DNA from: Kaistella treverensis
Lineage (GTDB): Bacteria > Bacteroidota > Bacteroidia > Flavobacteriales > Weeksellaceae
Reading direction: 5' to 3'
Length of the DNA stretch: 64,000 nucleotides
NCBI RefSeq assembly: GCF_900114045.1
Contig: NZ_FORQ01000002.1
Span: forward strand, 434,001-498,000
Shown: piece after piece, positions 26,652-34,329 of the stretch
How positions within the stretch are numbered: position 1 is the stretch's first letter
Layout of the letters: every line of letters starts with the position of its first letter
Notes under the pieces: model-generated
What the model was told of the DNA's origin: nothing
The model's input: only the letters and a program-made list of their open reading frames with translations
The model's database searches: none
Translations under genes and position numbers: made by a program

Positions 26652-27683
26652 ATGAAGTATTCATTTAAAAACGATTATGCCGAAGGTGCGCATCCGCAAA
26701 TTCTGGAAGCTTTGATCAAAACCAATCTGAATCAGCAAAACGGTTATGGTTTGGACGATTTTTCCAGCGAAGCAAAAGAAATTATTAAGCAAAAAATCGG
26801 TAATCCCAATGCGACGGTAGATTTTGTTTCAGGTGGAACTCAGGCCAATTTAATTGCGATTTCAGCGTTTTTACGCCCGCACGAAAGCGTGGTTTCCGCT
26901 TCTACTGGCCATATTTTCACCAATGAAAGTGGCGCTATTGAAGCGACCGGGCATAAAGTGCACTCGGTTGAAACTTCGAACGGAAAAATTTCTCCCGAGG
27001 ACATCCAAAAAATTATTGATGTTCACCAAAATAAACCGCATCAACTCAAGCAAAAACTAGTTTATATTTCAAATTCCACAGAATTGGGAACCATTTATTC
27101 CAAACAGGAATTGGTAAATTTATACCGGTATTGCCAGGAAAATAATCTGTATTTATTTGTAGATGGTGCGCGTTTAGGTCATGCTTTAACTGCGGAAACC
27201 AATGATTTAAAACTCGAAGATTTCGGAAAATATACCGACGCTTTTTATTTAGGTGGAACTAAAAACGGCGCTTTGATCGGTGAAGCAATTATCATTAATA
27301 ATGAAAATCTGCAGGAAGAATTCGGTTTTCATTTAAAGCAAAAAGGCGCTTTGCTTGCTAAAGGAAGGTTGTTAGGCATACAATTTCAGGAGCTCCTCCG
27401 CGAGGATTTGTATTTCGATCTGGCAAAACACGCAAATCAGCAGGCAATGAAAATTAAGGAAGCTTTTAAAGATTTCGGATATAATTTCTTTTCGGAAACT
27501 TTTACCAATCAGATTTTCCCGATTTTACCAAATACACAAATCGAAAAGTTATCCCAAAATTTCGACTTTTACGTCTGGAAAAAAATCGATGATGAAAATT
27601 CCGCAGTTCGCATCATCACTTCGTGGTCCACGCCGGATGAAATCGTGGAAAAATTTATTAATGAAATAAAAAAATTGCAATGA
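26652..27683 (+). CDS. Threonine aldolase family PLP enzyme
   Basis: A 343-residue fold-type I PLP enzyme of the low-specificity threonine aldolase / beta-eliminating lyase family, which splits L-threonine to glycine and acetaldehyde. It shows FVSGGTQANLIAI, HIFTNESGAIEATGHKV, the PLP-stacking and Asp region LFVDGARLGHAL, and the Schiff-base lysine in YLGGTKNGALIGEA. The enzyme is cytoplasmic. It overlaps the downstream M28 peptidase gene by four bases (ATGA), so the two are translated as a coupled pair, although no functional link is evident. Confidence 0.87.
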   Translation: MKYSFKNDYAEGAHPQILEALIKTNLNQQNGYGLDDFSSEAKEIIKQKIGNPNATVDFVSGGTQANLIAISAFLRPHESVVSASTGHIFTNESGAIEATGHKVHSVETSNGKISPEDIQKIIDVHQNKPHQLKQKLVYISNSTELGTIYSKQELVNLYRYCQENNLYLFVDGARLGHALTAETNDLKLEDFGKYTDAFYLGGTKNGALIGEAIIINNENLQEEFGFHLKQKGALLAKGRLLGIQFQELLREDLYFDLAKHANQQAMKIKEAFKDFGYNFFSETFTNQIFPILPNTQIEKLSQNFDFYVWKKIDDENSAVRIITSWSTPDEIVEKFINEIKKLQ

Positions 27684-29023
27684 AAAAGACCCTATTTTTT
27701 ATAAGCCTTTTGGCAATCACCGTGCTAAATGCGCAAAAAATGCCAAAAGACCCGGAAATTTCTGCGTACGTCGATGCGGTAAGTAAAGACTCGTTACGCG
27801 CTAATATTGAAAAACTCGTGAGTTTCGGTACACGACACACACTGAGTTCTACCACCGATAAAAACCAGGGAATTGGTGCGGCGAGAAACTGGGTTTTATC
27901 CAAGTTTAAAAACTACGCGAAAAATTCTGGCGGCAGAATGGAGGTTTTTTTGCAAAATCAAGATTTGCAGCCAGATGGAAAGCGCGTTAACAAAGCTATT
28001 AATTTAGGAAATGCAGTAGTATTTTTAAAAGGAACCGATCCTTCGGATAACAGAATTATCATTATTTCCGGGCATTTGGATTCCCGCGTTTCCGATGTAC
28101 TGAATTCTACGAGCCCCGCGCCCGGCGCCAATGACGACGGAAGTGGCGTGGCTGCGGTAATTGAAAGTGCACGTGTTTTAAGCAAATCAAAATTCCCGAG
28201 TTCCATACTTTTTGTCGCGGTGAGTGGGGAAGAACAGGGACTGCTAGGCGCGCAAATGTTAGCCGACAAAGCAAAAGCTGAAAACTGGAATATTCAGGCG
28301 GTTTTAAATAACGACATGATTGGCAACAACAGTTTCGATGCGAAAAAAAATGAAGGTACACCAAAACTTCGCGTTTTCAGCGAAGGTTTATCGGCTTTTG
28401 AAACTGAAAAAAATGCCGCCAGAACCCGGAATTTAGGTTTGGAAAATGATGGAAATGCGAGACAGCTCGCCAGATATGTAAAGGAAATTGGTGAAAAATA
28501 CGTGAAAAATATCGACATTAAACTGATTTACCGAAACGACCGATTTCTTCGCGGCGGTGACCACACGCCATTTGTAAACCACGGTTTCACCGGAGTTCGT
28601 TTGACAGATTATTACGAGAATTACGATCATCAGCACCAGGATCTACGGACAGAAGACGGAATTAAATACGGAGATTTAATCGAGTTTATGGACTTTGATT
28701 ATTTGAAAACAAACACCGCCGTAAATGTCGCGGTGATGGCGAATTTAGCAAAATCTACTCCGCCGCCGGTAAATGTTTTGATGGATGTAAAAGAGCTTTC
28801 CAACTCTACCAAACTCATGTGGGAAAAGCCGGCAGCTGGCACGGCGAAAGGTTATAATATTTTATACCGCGAAACTTCCAGCCCGGTTTGGACTGATAAA
28901 ATTTTCACCACCGAAACCACTTTTACGGTTCCGCTTTCGAAAGATAATTTCATTTTTGCGGTTCAAAGTGTATCCAGTTCAGGAAATGAAAGTTTACCGG
29001 TCATTCCAAAAATATCCCGCTAA
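27680..29023 (+). CDS. Secreted M28-family metallopeptidase with fibronectin type III-like tail
   Basis: A 447-residue exported zinc aminopeptidase-like protein. A signal peptide (MKKTLFFISLLAITVLNAQ) is followed by the M28 catalytic domain with zinc ligands in SGHLDSR, GANDDGSG and SGEEQGLLGAQ, a later VLNNDMIG, and GGDHTPFVNHG. The last 85 residues (from about PPVNVLMDVKEL) form a fibronectin type III-like domain. No type IX secretion C-terminal sorting domain is seen, so a periplasmic location is likely. It ends at a strong terminator. Confidence 0.88.
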   Translation: MKKTLFFISLLAITVLNAQKMPKDPEISAYVDAVSKDSLRANIEKLVSFGTRHTLSSTTDKNQGIGAARNWVLSKFKNYAKNSGGRMEVFLQNQDLQPDGKRVNKAINLGNAVVFLKGTDPSDNRIIIISGHLDSRVSDVLNSTSPAPGANDDGSGVAAVIESARVLSKSKFPSSILFVAVSGEEQGLLGAQMLADKAKAENWNIQAVLNNDMIGNNSFDAKKNEGTPKLRVFSEGLSAFETEKNAARTRNLGLENDGNARQLARYVKEIGEKYVKNIDIKLIYRNDRFLRGGDHTPFVNHGFTGVRLTDYYENYDHQHQDLRTEDGIKYGDLIEFMDFDYLKTNTAVNVAVMANLAKSTPPPVNVLMDVKELSNSTKLMWEKPAAGTAKGYNILYRETSSPVWTDKIFTTETTFTVPLSKDNFIFAVQSVSSSGNESLPVIPKISR

Positions 29024-29032
29024 AAGCACAAA

Positions 29033-29069
29033 AAAATCCGTTTTGCAGAACTGCGAAACGGATTTTTAT
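29033..29069. terminator. Bidirectional terminator, M28 peptidase / fabI
   Basis: AAATCCGTTT and AAACGGATTT form the stem, extended by GCAG/CTGC, between convergent genes with T-runs on both strands. Confidence 0.82.
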
Positions 29070-29085
29070 TTTTATAGAAGTTTTC

Positions 29086-29898
29086 TTATTCTAAATCTTC
29101 AAACTTATCTACGATTTTTTGCGAAACTCCGGTTTTGCTAAAACCTCCGTCGTGGAAAAGATTCTGCATGGTTACCTTTCTGGTTAAATCTGAGAAAAGA
29201 CTTACGCAGTAATTTGCACAGTCAAGTGCGCCGGCATTTCCAAGTGGCGACATATCATTAGCGAAATTAAAAAATCCGCTGATCCCTTTTACGCCGGCGC
29301 CAGCTTTAGTCATAACGGGAGATTGGGAAATGGTATTCACACGAACTTTCCGATCGCCCCAATAGTAGCCGAAACTTCTGGCAATACTTTCAAGGTAAGA
29401 TTTATTGTCGGCCATATCGCCATAATTTGGGAAAACACGTTGTGCTGCGATGTAAGTTAAAGCTACAATTGAGCCCCATTCGTTCATAATATTTCGGTCC
29501 CACGCCGCTTTCATCACTTTGTGGAAGGAAACTGAAGAAACGTCCCAACCTTTTTCCAGGAAATCGTAGTTAAGATCGGTATAAGATTTTCCTTTTCTGA
29601 TATTTACAGACATCCCGATGGAATGTAAAATAAAATCGATTTTGCCGTATTTTTCTTCTGCGTGCGCAAAGAGTTTGTCTAAATCTTCCACAGAAGTTGC
29701 GTCAGCAGCAATAACATCAGAACCGGTTTTTTTTGCCAATTCATCAATTTCGCCCATTCGCATCGCGATTGGCGCGTTAGATAAAATGAACTCTGCACCT
29801 TCTTCATGACATCTTTCTGCAACTTTCCAGGCTATGGATTGGTCGTTTAAGGCTCCGAAAATAATTCCTTTCTTTCCTTTTAATAATCCGTATGACAT
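29086..29898 (-). CDS. fabI: Enoyl-[acyl-carrier-protein] reductase FabI
   Basis: FabI performs the last reduction of each fatty acid elongation cycle with NAD(P)H. The 270-residue protein has the divergent SDR pattern of FabI: GALNDQSIAWKV near the N-terminus, the HSIGM segment, and the catalytic Tyr and Lys in NYGDMADNK (Tyr-x6-Lys). A TISQSPVMTKAGAGVKGI segment follows. ATG at 29898 is chosen since it begins MSYGLLKGKKGIIFG; the upstream alternative adds seven unlikely residues. A TAAATTTG box lies at 29919-29926 on the minus strand. Confidence 0.95.
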   Translation of the reverse strand: MSYGLLKGKKGIIFGALNDQSIAWKVAERCHEEGAEFILSNAPIAMRMGEIDELAKKTGSDVIAADATSVEDLDKLFAHAEEKYGKIDFILHSIGMSVNIRKGKSYTDLNYDFLEKGWDVSSVSFHKVMKAAWDRNIMNEWGSIVALTYIAAQRVFPNYGDMADNKSYLESIARSFGYYWGDRKVRVNTISQSPVMTKAGAGVKGISGFFNFANDMSPLGNAGALDCANYCVSLFSDLTRKVTMQNLFHDGGFSKTGVSQKIVDKFEDLE

Positions 29899-29950
29899 AC
29901 TCTTAATTTTATTTAGCACAAATTTAAAAATTTTTTATTGTTTAACGCAT

Positions 29951-29985
29951 AAAAAAAGAGAACCGCCGTGTAGCGGTTCCCTTCC
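29951..29985 (-). terminator. Terminator after the small hydrophilic gene
   Basis: On the minus strand GGGAACCGC and the near-complementary GGCGGTTCTC form a stem with a short loop, followed by seven T residues. Confidence 0.75.
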
Positions 29986-30003
29986 TTTAATATGATCCGA
30001 AAA

Positions 30004-30270
30004 TTAGTTAGTTGATTTTCTTACTTCAGATTTAGCATCTTCAGTCCAGTCTTTGGTTTGTTCCCAAGCGTCAGAAACTGCATCTTTTGTATCTTCCCAA
30101 GCATCAGAAATATTTTCTTGTGCTCTTTCCATCCAGCCATCGCGGGTGGGTTCTGCGTTTCTGTTTCTTTCTTCGCGAATGTAGTCTTTAGCTCTGTCCG
30201 CATAACTGTTTGCAGTCCATTGTGCATTATCTACTGCATTTTCTGCTTTGTTATAATCTTGTCTGTCCAT
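30004..30270 (-). CDS. Small hydrophilic stress-type protein
   Basis: An 88-residue, highly charged protein with no membrane segment. It has repeating amphipathic helical stretches such as ENISDAWEDTKDAVSDAWEQTKDWTEDAKSE with a near 11-residue spacing of DAWE/Q-TKD units, reminiscent of LEA or CsbD-like proteins. No enzymatic motif is present. Its upstream region resembles that of the YtxH-like gene at 23607-23864, including a TTAACAAAA-TTAG element. A role in osmotic or stationary-phase protection is a guess from composition. Confidence 0.65.
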   Translation of the reverse strand: MDRQDYNKAENAVDNAQWTANSYADRAKDYIREERNRNAEPTRDGWMERAQENISDAWEDTKDAVSDAWEQTKDWTEDAKSEVRKSTN

Positions 30271-30324
30271 AATGATAATTTTTTATGTTAATAATTAATG
30301 ATGAAAATTTAATTTGATATGCAT

Positions 30325-30338
30325 GTAATTGCAATTAC
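30325..30338. promoter_or_regulatory. 14-base perfect palindrome in the leader
   Basis: GTAATTGCAATTAC reads the same on both strands. It lies 54 bases upstream of the small hydrophilic gene, in the 190-base gap before tag. It may be a regulator site; nothing else is seen in this AT-rich gap apart from the element at 30348. Confidence 0.35.
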
Positions 30339-30347
30339 TATTCCTAA

Positions 30348-30368
30348 TTATCCTAATGTTTTGTTAAA
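30348..30368 (-). promoter_or_regulatory. Shared upstream element, copy 2
   Basis: The minus strand reads TTAACAAAA, two bases, TTAG, one base, AT, as at 23948-23968. Further similarity between the two leaders extends towards the start codons (TTACAT, TATCAA and ATTAA blocks in the same order). Confidence 0.4.
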
Positions 30369-30460
30369 AATTTACTAATTTAATATTAAAGCTTTTGAAG
30401 ATTTGATATTTAATTTTACAATAACCATTTTTAAATTATTTTCGTAGGTAAATAAATTCA

Positions 30461-31030
30461 ATGGAAATTATAAGATGCGGGTGGAGAGAAAAAGATGATT
30501 TGTACCAGAAATACCACGACGAAGAATGGGGAAAACCGGTTTTCGATGATGATACCATTTTCGAATTTCTGGTGCTGGAAAGTTTCCAGGCAGGTTTGTC
30601 GTGGTATACCATTTTGAAAAAGCGTCCAAACTTCCGCGAAGCTTTCGATAATTATAATTACAAAAAAATTGCCGTTTACCCGGTAGAAAAAGTAGAAGAG
30701 TTGATGCAGAACGCCGGCATTATCCGCAACCGGCTGAAGATTTTAGCAACCATTAACAACGCGCAGCATTTCCAGGAAATTCAGGCCGAATTCGGCACTT
30801 TTTCTCAATATATCTGGAGCTTTGTCGGTGGAAAACCCATTATTAATTCTCCGAAAACCTTAAAAGAAGTTCCCGCTACCACCCAAATTTCTGATGCTTT
30901 AGCGAAAGATTTAAAGAAAAGAGGTTTTAAATTTCTCGGTTCCACCGTGGTTTACGCGCATATGCAGGCAACCGGAATGGTAAACGATCATTTGGTGGAT
31001 TGCCACTGCAAAAAAAATGCGGCTATTTAG
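30461..31030 (+). CDS. tag: DNA-3-methyladenine glycosylase I
   Basis: Tag removes 3-methyladenine from alkylated DNA. The 189-residue length is standard. It opens with RCGWREKDDLYQKYHDEEWGKP, giving the first zinc ligand Cys and the WG pocket, then LESFQAGLSWYTILKKRPNFREAF with the substrate-binding Glu/Trp. The zinc site is completed by the C-terminal HMQATGMVNDHLVDCHC. The stop codon lies inside the loop of its terminator hairpin. The gene is preceded by an AT-rich gap and appears monocistronic. Confidence 0.94.
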   Translation: MEIIRCGWREKDDLYQKYHDEEWGKPVFDDDTIFEFLVLESFQAGLSWYTILKKRPNFREAFDNYNYKKIAVYPVEKVEELMQNAGIIRNRLKILATINNAQHFQEIQAEFGTFSQYIWSFVGGKPIINSPKTLKEVPATTQISDALAKDLKKRGFKFLGSTVVYAHMQATGMVNDHLVDCHCKKNAAI

Positions 31031-31040
31031 CCGCTTTTTT
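31012..31040. terminator. Terminator overlapping the tag stop codon
   Basis: GCGGCTA and TAGCCGC form a short strong stem flanked by A6/T6 runs; the TAG stop of tag is part of the hairpin. It can also serve the convergent phosphorylase gene. Confidence 0.78.
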
Positions 31041-31048
31041 GTAAATTT

Positions 31049-31903
31049 TTATTTGATGATGCGGTCCAAAACCCATTCAATCATATTTCTTTCCGAAGCC
31101 GCGTGATCCGCAGAAAACTCACCGCGGCGGCGGTTTGCAATTACAGAGTTTACGGTAATCGCTTTATGACCCAGCAATTTCGAAAGTCCGTAAATCGCAG
31201 AAGTTTCCATCTCAAAATTCGTTACACCTAAATCATTCAGCGTTTCCAGAAACTGGTCATCAATAGCTTTTAGGCGCAGTTGTCGACCTTGCGGCGCATA
31301 AAAACCCGGAAAAGTTGCCGTATTTCCGTGGTATTTTGCGTCTTTATAATAACCGCTGATTTCTTCCGACCAATCCGAAAAATACAGCATCGGTTTTATT
31401 TTTTCGTACGGAAATTTTTCCATGAAATTGCGCGAAAATTCGTTTTCGAATTCGTAATCCTGGTAAAAATGAAGCAGTCCGTCCAGACCCACAACATTTT
31501 CTGTCACCAGCATATTATCAACTTCCACGTCGGGATTAACACTGCCGCAGGTTCCCATCCGGAAAAGTTCCAGCGCGGTGTGTTCGCTTTTAAATTCCTT
31601 GTTTTTAAGGTCAATATTTACCAGCGCATCCAGCTCGTTCATTACGATATCGATGTTTTCGGTACCAATTCCGCTGGACATCACCGTGATTCTTTCACCG
31701 CGCAAAGTTCCGGTATGCGTATAAAATTCTCTTTTATTTTTCTTGATTTCGATTTTATCAAAATATTTCGAAACTTTCGGCACCCGATCCGGATCGCCCA
31801 CCAACAGTATTTTTCCCGCAATATCCTCCGACAAAAGATTCAGGTGATACACACTTCCGTCGTCATTCAGCACCAGTTCCGATGCGGCTAATTTATTCAG
31901 CAT
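31049..31903 (-). CDS. Nucleoside phosphorylase (uridine phosphorylase-like)
   Basis: A 284-residue member of the PNP/UDP family, which cleaves nucleosides with phosphate. Recognisable parts are ILLVGDPDRVPKVSKYF near the N-terminus, TGTLRGERITVMSSGIG, the phosphate-binding RMGTCGSVNP, and the ribose-binding NFEMETSAIYGLSKLLGHKAITVNSV towards the C-terminus. Uridine phosphorylase is the closest type by eye, but base specificity is unsure. ATG at 31903 is preferred; the extended reading only adds a poly-Lys leader encoded by the A-rich ribosome-binding region. A candidate structured RNA element lies about 60 bases upstream. Confidence 0.88.
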   Translation of the reverse strand: MLNKLAASELVLNDDGSVYHLNLLSEDIAGKILLVGDPDRVPKVSKYFDKIEIKKNKREFYTHTGTLRGERITVMSSGIGTENIDIVMNELDALVNIDLKNKEFKSEHTALELFRMGTCGSVNPDVEVDNMLVTENVVGLDGLLHFYQDYEFENEFSRNFMEKFPYEKIKPMLYFSDWSEEISGYYKDAKYHGNTATFPGFYAPQGRQLRLKAIDDQFLETLNDLGVTNFEMETSAIYGLSKLLGHKAITVNSVIANRRRGEFSADHAASERNMIEWVLDRIIK

Positions 31904-31965
31904 AATTTTCTTTTTTTTTTTGGCAGACATTTGGCGACGCCGAAAGTCTATTTATAATTGTTTTT

Positions 31966-32062
31966 GGGCAGACAATTCCGCCTTCCGTTCCCGCTATTTT
32001 TTTGCCTTTGCTTTCCCTTCGAAAAAAAATGAGCTCCACTCAAGTCGGGCTGCAGATTCCAG
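31966..32062 (-). ncRNA. Candidate structured intergenic RNA (Flavo-1-like)
   Basis: On the minus strand this segment begins CCTGGAATCTGCAGCCCGAC, continues with TTGAGTGGAGCTC, a T-run, an A-run, then AGCGGGAACGGAAGGCGG and ends in GTCTGCCC. CCCG can pair with CGGG, and the T- and A-runs can pair to form the long arm. The block order matches an intergenic element I know as widespread in flavobacteria and associate with the Flavo-1 RNA motif; that name is from memory. It lies between the SUI1 gene and the nucleoside phosphorylase gene, both on the minus strand. Confidence 0.5.
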
Positions 32063-32118
32063 GTTATTTCAATTTATTTGCTGCTATTTGAGCATTTTTT
32101 TTGAAAATACAAATTTCT

Positions 32119-32442
32119 TTAACCGCCAACGCGTTTTGTTTTATAACCCATTTCCTTTAAAATTATCATGATTTTATCGCGGTTATCACCCTGTATAATT
32201 ATAGTTCCATCTTTTTCCGAACCGCCGATACCCAAAGTGGTTTTTATTTTCTTCGAAATTTTTTTCAGCTCTTCGTCGCTACCTTCAAAACCTTCCACCA
32301 AAGTCACCGGTTTTCCATGCCGTCCTTTTTTCTCGAATTTACAAACCAATGGTTCTTTCTGCACGAATTTTTCCAGCGGCATCTCGAAATCCTGCTCTTC
32401 GTGATCTGGAAAAATATTTTTCAGTTGATCTCTTAAATCCAT
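32119..32442 (-). CDS. SUI1/eIF1-like translation factor (YciH family)
   Basis: A 107-residue protein of the eIF1/SUI1 fold, known in bacteria as YciH, thought to affect start-codon fidelity. The C-terminal two-thirds carries the family pattern: LVCKFEKKGRHGKPVTLVEGFEG, LKKISKKIKTTLGIGGSEKDGTIIIQGD and the final IMIILKEMGYKTKRVGG. The length is typical for the bacterial family. It is the gene before the candidate structured RNA, on the same strand. Confidence 0.9.
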   Translation of the reverse strand: MDLRDQLKNIFPDHEEQDFEMPLEKFVQKEPLVCKFEKKGRHGKPVTLVEGFEGSDEELKKISKKIKTTLGIGGSEKDGTIIIQGDNRDKIMIILKEMGYKTKRVGG

Positions 32443-32542
32443 TAAACAAAATTAAGGAAATTTAGTTTTCACAGCCTGTTTTACGATAATGAAATTTTTG
32501 GCTCTTTTTCATAAAGAAATCTTAAAACTTCTTTTTGGTTCG

Positions 32543-32559
32543 TTTAGTTCTGAACTAAA
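32543..32559. promoter_or_regulatory. Candidate operator of the GbsR/MarR-type regulator
   Basis: TTTAGTTC-T-GAACTAAA is a perfect 17-base palindrome lying just before the TATTTTTG promoter box, in the spacer where a bound dimer would block RNA polymerase. Confidence 0.6.
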
Positions 32560-32562
32560 TTG

Positions 32563-32570
32563 TATTTTTG
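32563..32570 (+). promoter_or_regulatory. Promoter -7 box of the regulator-RND operon
   Basis: TATTTTTG fits the consensus and ends 21 bases before the regulator start. A TTG at 32536-32538 is 24 bases upstream, longer than usual. Confidence 0.5.
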
Positions 32571-32591
32571 CCCCAATCTCTAAATTTAATA

Positions 32592-33035
32592 ATGAAAATC
32601 GATAAAGAACTATTTCGCGAAATGGTAAAATTTTATGGTGATGCCTACCATTTACCGCCTCTTGCTGCGAAAATTTATGCTTATCTGGTTTTTGATTTCG
32701 AGCGTAAAGGCGTTTCCTTTGATGAATTTGTAGAGGTTTTAGCCGCGAGTAAAAGTTCGGTTTCGTCAAATCTTAATTTGCTCCTTAATTTAAAAATCAT
32801 CAAAGATTTTAATAAAATAGATGAACGGAAGCGCTTTTTTGTGATGAACGAAGATTTTATGAAAATCCGTTTTGAAGAACTCATCGAAATGATGCAACGC
32901 GAATTGTTAATTATTGATAACATAAAGCAAATCCGCGATACTAAATGCGAGGTAGCACTTGCTAAATTCGACATTTATAGGAATCTTTTTGAAAAGAATA
33001 TTTCTAACATTAAAGAAACATTGAAACAACTTTAA
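32592..33035 (+). CDS. GbsR/MarR-type transcriptional regulator of the RND operon
   Basis: A 147-residue winged-helix protein of the GbsR branch of the MarR superfamily. The core is LPPLAAKIYAYLVFDFERKGVSFDEFVEVLAASKSSVSSNL, where the SKSSVSSNLNLL stretch is the recognition helix, followed by a C-terminal dimerisation helix ending IKETLKQL. ATG at 32592 is used because the longer reading starts inside the promoter box. It precedes the three RND efflux genes by 58 bases and probably represses them; the palindrome at 32543-32559 is a likely binding site. Confidence 0.82.
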   Translation: MKIDKELFREMVKFYGDAYHLPPLAAKIYAYLVFDFERKGVSFDEFVEVLAASKSSVSSNLNLLLNLKIIKDFNKIDERKRFFVMNEDFMKIRFEELIEMMQRELLIIDNIKQIRDTKCEVALAKFDIYRNLFEKNISNIKETLKQL

Positions 33036-33093
33036 AATAAAGTAGACGCACTTACTTAAGACTTCTTAAGCAAAAAAATATAAAAATAAGTTC

Positions 33094-34323
33094 ATGAAAA
33101 ATAAAATTATACTTCTGTCATTTTCAGTTTTGTCGGTTTTGTCCTGCAAAAAGCAAGATGAAAAGCCGCCGCAAGGTCCAAAAGTAGTTTCCACCGTTCA
33201 AGTTGAGAATCGAAATGTTGTCGGTTATTCCACATTTCCGGCAAAAATTGAAGGCCGTGTGAATAATGATGTTCGTGCAAAAATGCAGGGTTACATCACG
33301 CAGGTTTTGGTTGATGAAGGACAATTTGTGCGTAAAGGTCAACCTCTTTTCCGTCTTGAAACCAATTCGCTTAACCAATCTGCAAACGCTGCGAGAGCCG
33401 GAGTTGGCGCCGCGCGTTCCAGTGTTGCCGCTTCCGACGCTAATGTGAAAGCTGCGCAATCTGCTGTAAACGCCGCGCAGGTGGAAGTAAATAAACTGAA
33501 GCCATTGGTGGAAAAAAATATCATCAGCAGTGTTCAGCTGCAAACCGCGCAAGCGAATTTAGCGAAAGCACAGGCGCAGGTTTCTCAGGCAATTGCTTCA
33601 AGACAGCAGGCGAGCGCAGGTGTGGCACAAGCGCAGGCGAATTTTCAGGGTGTTCAGGCGAATATAGATTATTCCGTCATTCGGGCGCCTATTTCAGGAA
33701 CCGTGGGTAAAATTAATTTCCGAACCGGAAGTTTGGTGGGTCCCGGCGATCCAATGCCTATTTCTACAGTTTCTGATACCAGCGAGTTATACGCTTATTT
33801 TTCAATGAACGAAAAAGAATATCTGGATTTCCTGAAAAATGCTGAAGGTGCAACCGTTCCGGAAAAAATAAAAAATATGCCGCCAGTTGAGCTAATTTTA
33901 GCGAATGGCGATGTGTACGCTGAAAAAGGTTATATCAAAGCAATCACCGGACAAATCGATCCGTCCACGGGAAGTATTCAGTTCCGGGTGTCTTTCCCGA
34001 ATCCGAATAAATTGCTGAGCAACGGAAACAGCGGAACCATAAAAATTCCGGTTGCGTATGATAATGCGTTGGTATTACCGGAAAGCGCTACGTATGAGCA
34101 GCAAGGTTTGGTTTACATTTATAAAGTAAATCAGGATACGGCGAAAAGCAACGTGATTTCCATCATCGACCGTGTGAACAATATGGTGATTATTAAGGAA
34201 GGTGCGAAAAAAGGTGAAGTGGTAGTTGCCGAAGGGGTAGGAACGATAAAATCCGGTTCTCCGGTAAAACCTCAACCAAAGAAATTTGATGACATTATCA
34301 ATGCTATAAAACCGCAATTCTAA
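33094..34323 (+). CDS. RND efflux periplasmic adaptor (membrane fusion) lipoprotein
   Basis: A 409-residue AcrA/MexA-type adaptor that links an RND pump to an outer-membrane channel. The signal peptide ends in a lipobox (SVLSC, Cys18). The lipoyl-like part has VRAKMQGYITQVLVDEGQFVRKGQPLFRL, followed by an Ala/Gln-rich alpha-helical hairpin (about 92-190) and the second lipoyl half IDYSVIRAPISGTVGKI. Beta-barrel and membrane-proximal domains follow. It is the first structural gene of a complete tripartite pump operon, six bases ahead of the permease. Confidence 0.93.
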   Translation: MKNKIILLSFSVLSVLSCKKQDEKPPQGPKVVSTVQVENRNVVGYSTFPAKIEGRVNNDVRAKMQGYITQVLVDEGQFVRKGQPLFRLETNSLNQSANAARAGVGAARSSVAASDANVKAAQSAVNAAQVEVNKLKPLVEKNIISSVQLQTAQANLAKAQAQVSQAIASRQQASAGVAQAQANFQGVQANIDYSVIRAPISGTVGKINFRTGSLVGPGDPMPISTVSDTSELYAYFSMNEKEYLDFLKNAEGATVPEKIKNMPPVELILANGDVYAEKGYIKAITGQIDPSTGSIQFRVSFPNPNKLLSNGNSGTIKIPVAYDNALVLPESATYEQQGLVYIYKVNQDTAKSNVISIIDRVNNMVIIKEGAKKGEVVVAEGVGTIKSGSPVKPQPKKFDDIINAIKPQF

Positions 34324-34329
34324 AATAAG

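Noticed and set aside
31280-31891. 203-residue ORF opposite the nucleoside phosphorylase gene
   Set aside because: It is a full antisense shadow of a well-supported gene, with Phe/His-rich composition and no family features.
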